Translations under genes and position numbers: made by a program
NCBI GenBank assembly: GCA_024639035.1
Contig: JAHEJE010000101.1
Location: 1 to 9,317 of the forward strand
Direction: 5' to 3'
Length of the DNA: 9,317 bases
From: Alphaproteobacteria bacterium
GTDB lineage: Bacteria; Pseudomonadota; Alphaproteobacteria; Rhizobiales; Aestuariivirgaceae
Notes under the pieces: generated by a model
What the model was told of the DNA's origin: nothing
Database searches by the model: none
What the model saw: the letters and a program-made list of their open reading frames with translations, nothing else
In this document: in pieces, positions 6,758-9,317 of the stretch
Numbering within the stretch: the first letter of the stretch is position 1
How the letters are laid out: the number at the start of each line of letters is the position of its first letter

Positions 6758-6763
6758 ATTGCA
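6750..6763. promoter_or_regulatory. TGCA-N6-TGCA element, candidate BoxR/BzdR-type operator (distal)
   Basis: TGCA (6750-6753) and TGCA (6760-6763) flank six A/T bases. It overlaps the end of the upstream hydrolase gene. BzdR/BoxR regulators of benzoyl-CoA pathways are described as recognising TGCA repeats inside longer palindromes, and their inducer is benzoyl-CoA. The centre lies 117 bp (about 11 helical turns) upstream of the centre of the promoter-proximal site, compatible with repression by looping. Assignment to BoxR is inferred, since no boxR gene is present in the window. Confidence 0.45.
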
Positions 6764-6849
6764 TGTTTTGAGAGATTTTGATTGCGAATCTTTAAGTTTC
6801 GCCAAAATTAAGCCTTTTACCCGGCGAACAGGGATGCTCGATAATTCGC

Positions 6850-6877
6850 TTGGCAAACCGGTTTTAAGCATTATAAT
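6850..6877 (+). promoter_or_regulatory. Sigma-70-type promoter of boxC
   Basis: TTGGCA (6850-6855, five of six matches to the -35 consensus) is followed by a 16-base spacer and a perfect TATAAT (6872-6877). Transcription would start near 6884, giving a leader of about 25 bases before boxC. The spacer carries a palindrome AAACCGGTTT (6855-6864). This is by far the best promoter-like sequence in the window, and it lies in an AT-rich gap of about 150 bases (6758-6908) with no gene. Confidence 0.75.
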
Positions 6878-6880
6878 GCA
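6867..6880. promoter_or_regulatory. Palindromic operator embedded in the boxC -10 box (proximal BoxR/BzdR-type site)
   Basis: GCATTATAATGC (6868-6879) is a perfect 12-base palindrome whose centre contains the -10 TATAAT. Read as A-GCA-N6-TGCA, it matches the TGCA-N6-TGCA layout with one changed base. A repressor bound here would directly block RNA polymerase, fitting derepression by benzoyl-CoA through a BoxR/BzdR-type protein. The palindrome is seen directly; the binding protein is inferred. Confidence 0.5.
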
Positions 6881-6908
6881 AATCAGATACCTCCCAAAGA
6901 GACGAGAC

Positions 6909-8576
6909 ATGGACAAACGGATCGACTTCCAGACCGACCCTTCGAAATATCGCCACTGGCGCGTTGCCTACGACGGCGACATCGCCACCCTGTTCATGGA
7001 CGTGGATGAAACCGGCGGATTGTTCGAGGGATATGAGCTGAAACTCAATTCCTACGATCTCGGGGTCGATATCGAACTGGCCGACGTGGTGCAGCGAATG
7101 CGCTTCGAGCACCCGGAAGTCAAAGCCGTCGTGCTGAGATCGGGCAAGCCGAACGTGTTCTGCGCCGGGGCCAACATTCGCATGCTGGGCGGCGCAGCCC
7201 ATACCCACAAGGTGAACTTCTGCAAGTTCACCAACGAAACCCGAAATACATTCGAGGCGGCCGGCGATGAGTCGGGCCAGCATTATCTGTGCGCGGTCAA
7301 GGGCGCCTGTGCCGGTGGCGGTTATGAACTGGCGTTGGCCTGCGATCACATCATGCTTGCCGATGACAGTACGTCGAACGTCGCGCTGCCGGAAGTGCCG
7401 CTGCTGGCCGTGCTGCCGGGCACCGGCGGGCTGACCCGGGTCACCGACAAACGCAAGGTGCGCCGTGACCTGGCCGATGTGTTCTGCTCGCTCGAGGAAG
7501 GCGTCAAGGGCAAGCGGGCGGTGGATTGGCGTCTGGTCGATGAAGCGGTGCCAAACAGCAAATTCGATGACGTGGTCGGGGAACGGGCCGCGGAATTTGC
7601 CGCCAAGTCCAAAAGATTGCCGGCGCGCAACGGCATCGCCCTCACGCCGCTTGAGCGCCAGTTCAGCGCCGACGGCAATTCAATCACCTATTCTACCGTC
7701 GAGGTCGATATCGATCGCGGGCGGGCGCTCGCGACGATGTCGATCACGGCGCCGGACGACAGTGCGCCGACAGACACCGAGGCCTTGCATGGCGCCGGGG
7801 CCGAAACCTGGATGCTGCGATGCGCCCGCGAATTGGACGATGCCATCTTGCACCTGCGGCTCAACGAGCTGGAGATCGGGACGATCGTCTTCAAGGCGAC
7901 AGGCGATCCGCAGGCCGTGATCGGCCACGAGCGTTTGCTGCTCGATACTCGGGACAGCGACTGGCTTGCGCATGAAATCCTGCTTTATTGGAAGCGGATC
8001 CTCAAGCGCATCGACCTGACCTCGCGCTCGCTGGTCGCGCTTGTCGAGCCCGGAAGCTGTTTCGCCGGCCCGCTCGCCGAAATCCTGTTCGCCGTCGACC
8101 GGTCCTACATGGCCGATGGCGCGTTCGAAGGCGACAACCGGCCCGAAGCCACGATCACCCTGACGGCGGGCAGCTTCGGACCCTATCCAATGTCGAACGA
8201 CCTGACGCGGCTTGAGACCCGTTTTATGGGAACGCCCGATCAGGTCGAGGCCGCGCGCGCGGCAATCGGCACGGCGCTGCCGGCTGATGCGGCCAGTGAC
8301 CTGGGTCTGGTCACGTATGCCTATGACGATATCGACTGGGACGACGAAATCCGGGTCTTCCTGGAGGAGCGCGCGAGTTTCTCGCCCGATGCCATGACCG
8401 GTCTTGAAGCAAACCTGCGGTTTCCCGGACCGGAGACCATGGAGACACGCATTTTCGGCCGCCTCACCGCCTGGCAGAACTGGATATTCCAGCGCCCGAA
8501 TGCGGTCGGTGAGACCGGCGCATTGCAGCGTTACGGCACCGGCATCCGCGGCCAGTTCGACAAGCGCCGCGTGTGA
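6909..8576 (+). CDS. boxC: Benzoyl-CoA-dihydrodiol lyase (2,3-epoxybenzoyl-CoA dihydrolase) BoxC
   Basis: This enzyme of the aerobic benzoyl-CoA (box) pathway hydrolyses 2,3-epoxybenzoyl-CoA, opening the ring to 3,4-dehydroadipyl-CoA semialdehyde and formate in the cytoplasm. The 555-residue length fits BoxC, which is about twice the size of an ordinary crotonase. The N-terminal half carries the crotonase fold, with oxyanion-hole segments FCAGANIRML (84-93) and KGACAGGGYELALACD (131-146) and the active-site region LPEVPLLAVLPGTGGLTR (160-177, with Glu162). The C-terminal half (about 280-555) is the BoxC-specific extension, ending in GRLTAWQNWIFQRPNAVG. The opening YRHWRVAYDGDIATLFMDVDE (14-34) is also typical. 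The frame stays open upstream to 6726, but ATG 6909 is preferred: it lies downstream of the promoter and -10 box, and gives a standard N-terminus. It is followed by boxB after 21 bases. Confidence 0.96.
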   Translation: MDKRIDFQTDPSKYRHWRVAYDGDIATLFMDVDETGGLFEGYELKLNSYDLGVDIELADVVQRMRFEHPEVKAVVLRSGKPNVFCAGANIRMLGGAAHTHKVNFCKFTNETRNTFEAAGDESGQHYLCAVKGACAGGGYELALACDHIMLADDSTSNVALPEVPLLAVLPGTGGLTRVTDKRKVRRDLADVFCSLEEGVKGKRAVDWRLVDEAVPNSKFDDVVGERAAEFAAKSKRLPARNGIALTPLERQFSADGNSITYSTVEVDIDRGRALATMSITAPDDSAPTDTEALHGAGAETWMLRCARELDDAILHLRLNELEIGTIVFKATGDPQAVIGHERLLLDTRDSDWLAHEILLYWKRILKRIDLTSRSLVALVEPGSCFAGPLAEILFAVDRSYMADGAFEGDNRPEATITLTAGSFGPYPMSNDLTRLETRFMGTPDQVEAARAAIGTALPADAASDLGLVTYAYDDIDWDDEIRVFLEERASFSPDAMTGLEANLRFPGPETMETRIFGRLTAWQNWIFQRPNAVGETGALQRYGTGIRGQFDKRRV

Positions 8577-8597
8577 AGATTTCAAAGGAGCAAATTG

Positions 8598-9317
8598 ATG
8601 AGCGATGCGATCAACGTCAGTTATGACACCCAAATCCCCAACAACGTCGGCCTGTCCAGTGACCGCCGGGTGCTCAAGGCGCTGGAAAAATGGCATCCCG
8701 GCTATATCAACTGGTGGAACGACCTGATCCCGGAGAACTTCCAGCAGAGCCTGGTCTATCTGCGAACCGCGGTCAGCGTGGACCCGAAGGGCTGGGCCAA
8801 GTTCGATTACGTGAAGATGCCCGAGTATCGCTGGGGCGTCCTGCTGGCGCCGCAGGTTGAGGACCGGCGGGTGCCGTGCGGCGAACACGCCGGCGAACCG
8901 GCCTGGCAGGAAGTGCCGGGCGAATACCGCGCCCTGATGCGCCGCCTGATCGTCATTCAGGGTGACACCGAACCGGCCTCGGTCGAACAGCAGCGCTTTC
9001 TCGGCAAGACGGCGCCGTCGCTCTACGACATGCGCAACCTGTTCCAGGTCAACGTCGAGGAGGGCCGTCATCTGTGGGCGATGGTCTATCTGCTGCACAA
9101 GTATTTCGGTGCCGACGGCCGCGAGGAGGCCGACGATCTGCTGCGCCGGTCGTCCGGCTCGGAAGAAGCGCCGCGCATGCTCGGAGCCTTCAACGAGGAA
9201 ACGCCGGACTGGCTCAGCTTCTTCATGTTCACTTATTTCACCGACCGCGACGGCAAGATGCAGTTAGAGAGCCTCGCCCAGTCCGGCTTCGATCCGCTGA
9301 GCCGGACGTGCCGGTTC
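8598..9317 (+). CDS. boxB: Benzoyl-CoA 2,3-epoxidase subunit B (BoxB), N-terminal half, runs off right edge
   Basis: BoxB is the diiron oxygenase component that, with the reductase BoxA, epoxidises benzoyl-CoA at carbons 2 and 3 using O2 and NADPH. The first 240 codons are present, about half of the roughly 470-residue family length. ATG 8598 follows AAAGGAG at 8584-8590. The opening IPNNVGLSSDRRVLKALEKW, the HPGYINWWND stretch (33-42) and the RTAVSVDPKGWAKFDYVKMP region (56-75) are characteristic of the family. Candidate diiron ligands within the ferritin-like helices are Glu125 (GDTEPAS), the Glu155-x-x-His158 pair (EEGRHLW) and Asp216 (YFTDRDG). Further ligands would lie past the window edge. 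It is cotranscribed with boxC and expected to be followed by boxA. Confidence 0.96.
   Translation, partial: MSDAINVSYDTQIPNNVGLSSDRRVLKALEKWHPGYINWWNDLIPENFQQSLVYLRTAVSVDPKGWAKFDYVKMPEYRWGVLLAPQVEDRRVPCGEHAGEPAWQEVPGEYRALMRRLIVIQGDTEPASVEQQRFLGKTAPSLYDMRNLFQVNVEEGRHLWAMVYLLHKYFGADGREEADDLLRRSSGSEEAPRMLGAFNEETPDWLSFFMFTYFTDRDGKMQLESLAQSGFDPLSRTCRF

Noticed and set aside
6758..6849. Possible terminator or small RNA in the AT-rich gap upstream of the boxC promoter
   Set aside because: I found no GC stem followed by a T-run and no convincing hairpin. The short T-runs there are not preceded by an inverted repeat.
6726..6908. In-frame N-terminal extension of boxC by 61 codons
   Set aside because: The extension would overlap the end of the upstream hydrolase and cover an AT-rich region holding the promoter, operator and TATAAT box. 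Its sequence is unlike the BoxC N-terminus, and ATG 6909 gives the expected length.
7680..9098. A 472-codon open frame on the minus strand across boxC and boxB
   Set aside because: It runs antisense to two well-conserved genes, has no recognisable motif, and has shadow-frame composition.

Overview
The window looks like a GC-rich proteobacterial chromosome segment, most likely alphaproteobacterial (possibly betaproteobacterial). The grounds are the strong G/C third-position bias, frequent GTG starts, 4-base stop/start overlaps and the gene content. This placement is inference: there is no rRNA or other phylogenetic marker. Genes fill almost the whole window. I see no tRNA, rRNA, insertion sequence, CRISPR array or phage feature.

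Layout. (1) Bases 1-316, minus strand: the N-terminal 105 residues of a LysR-type regulator, running off the left edge. (2) Bases 317-427: a divergent intergenic region with a perfect 7+7 inverted repeat and a second ATGCA/TGCAT dyad. (3) Bases 428-5914, plus strand: a tightly packed transcription unit. It encodes a PLP-dependent D-cysteine desulfhydrase / L-cysteate sulfo-lyase-like enzyme, then a ProX-type periplasmic binding protein, a ProV-type ATPase with a C-terminal CBS-like segment, a ProW-type permease with a roughly 280-residue N-terminal extension, and an alpha/beta hydrolase. The last three are coupled by 4-base or near-4-base overlaps. (4) Bases 5951-6757: a second alpha/beta hydrolase. 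(5) Bases 6758-6908: a conspicuously AT-rich regulatory gap with a near-consensus sigma-70 promoter and two TGCA-N6-TGCA-like sites. (6) Bases 6909-9317: boxC (benzoyl-CoA-dihydrodiol lyase) and the 5' half of boxB (benzoyl-CoA epoxidase), running off the right edge.

Biology. The right side belongs to the aerobic box pathway. BoxAB epoxidises benzoyl-CoA, and BoxC opens the ring to 3,4-dehydroadipyl-CoA semialdehyde and formate. The left side looks like a LysR-controlled uptake and catabolic unit for a small zwitterion. The importer is of the quaternary-amine class, but its predicted ligand pocket differs from classical ProX. The PLP enzyme carries the Ser/Thr pair typical of desulfhydrases and cysteate lyases rather than the Glu/Leu pair of ACC deaminase. 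A nearly identical TGCATT-(2 or 3 nt)-TTGCAT element sits both in the LysR/PLP intergenic region and upstream of boxC. This raises the possibility that the two modules share regulation. The most interesting points are this shared element, the operator embedded in the boxC -10 region, the long-extension permease, and the pairing of a sulfur/PLP-betaine transport unit with benzoyl-CoA degradation.
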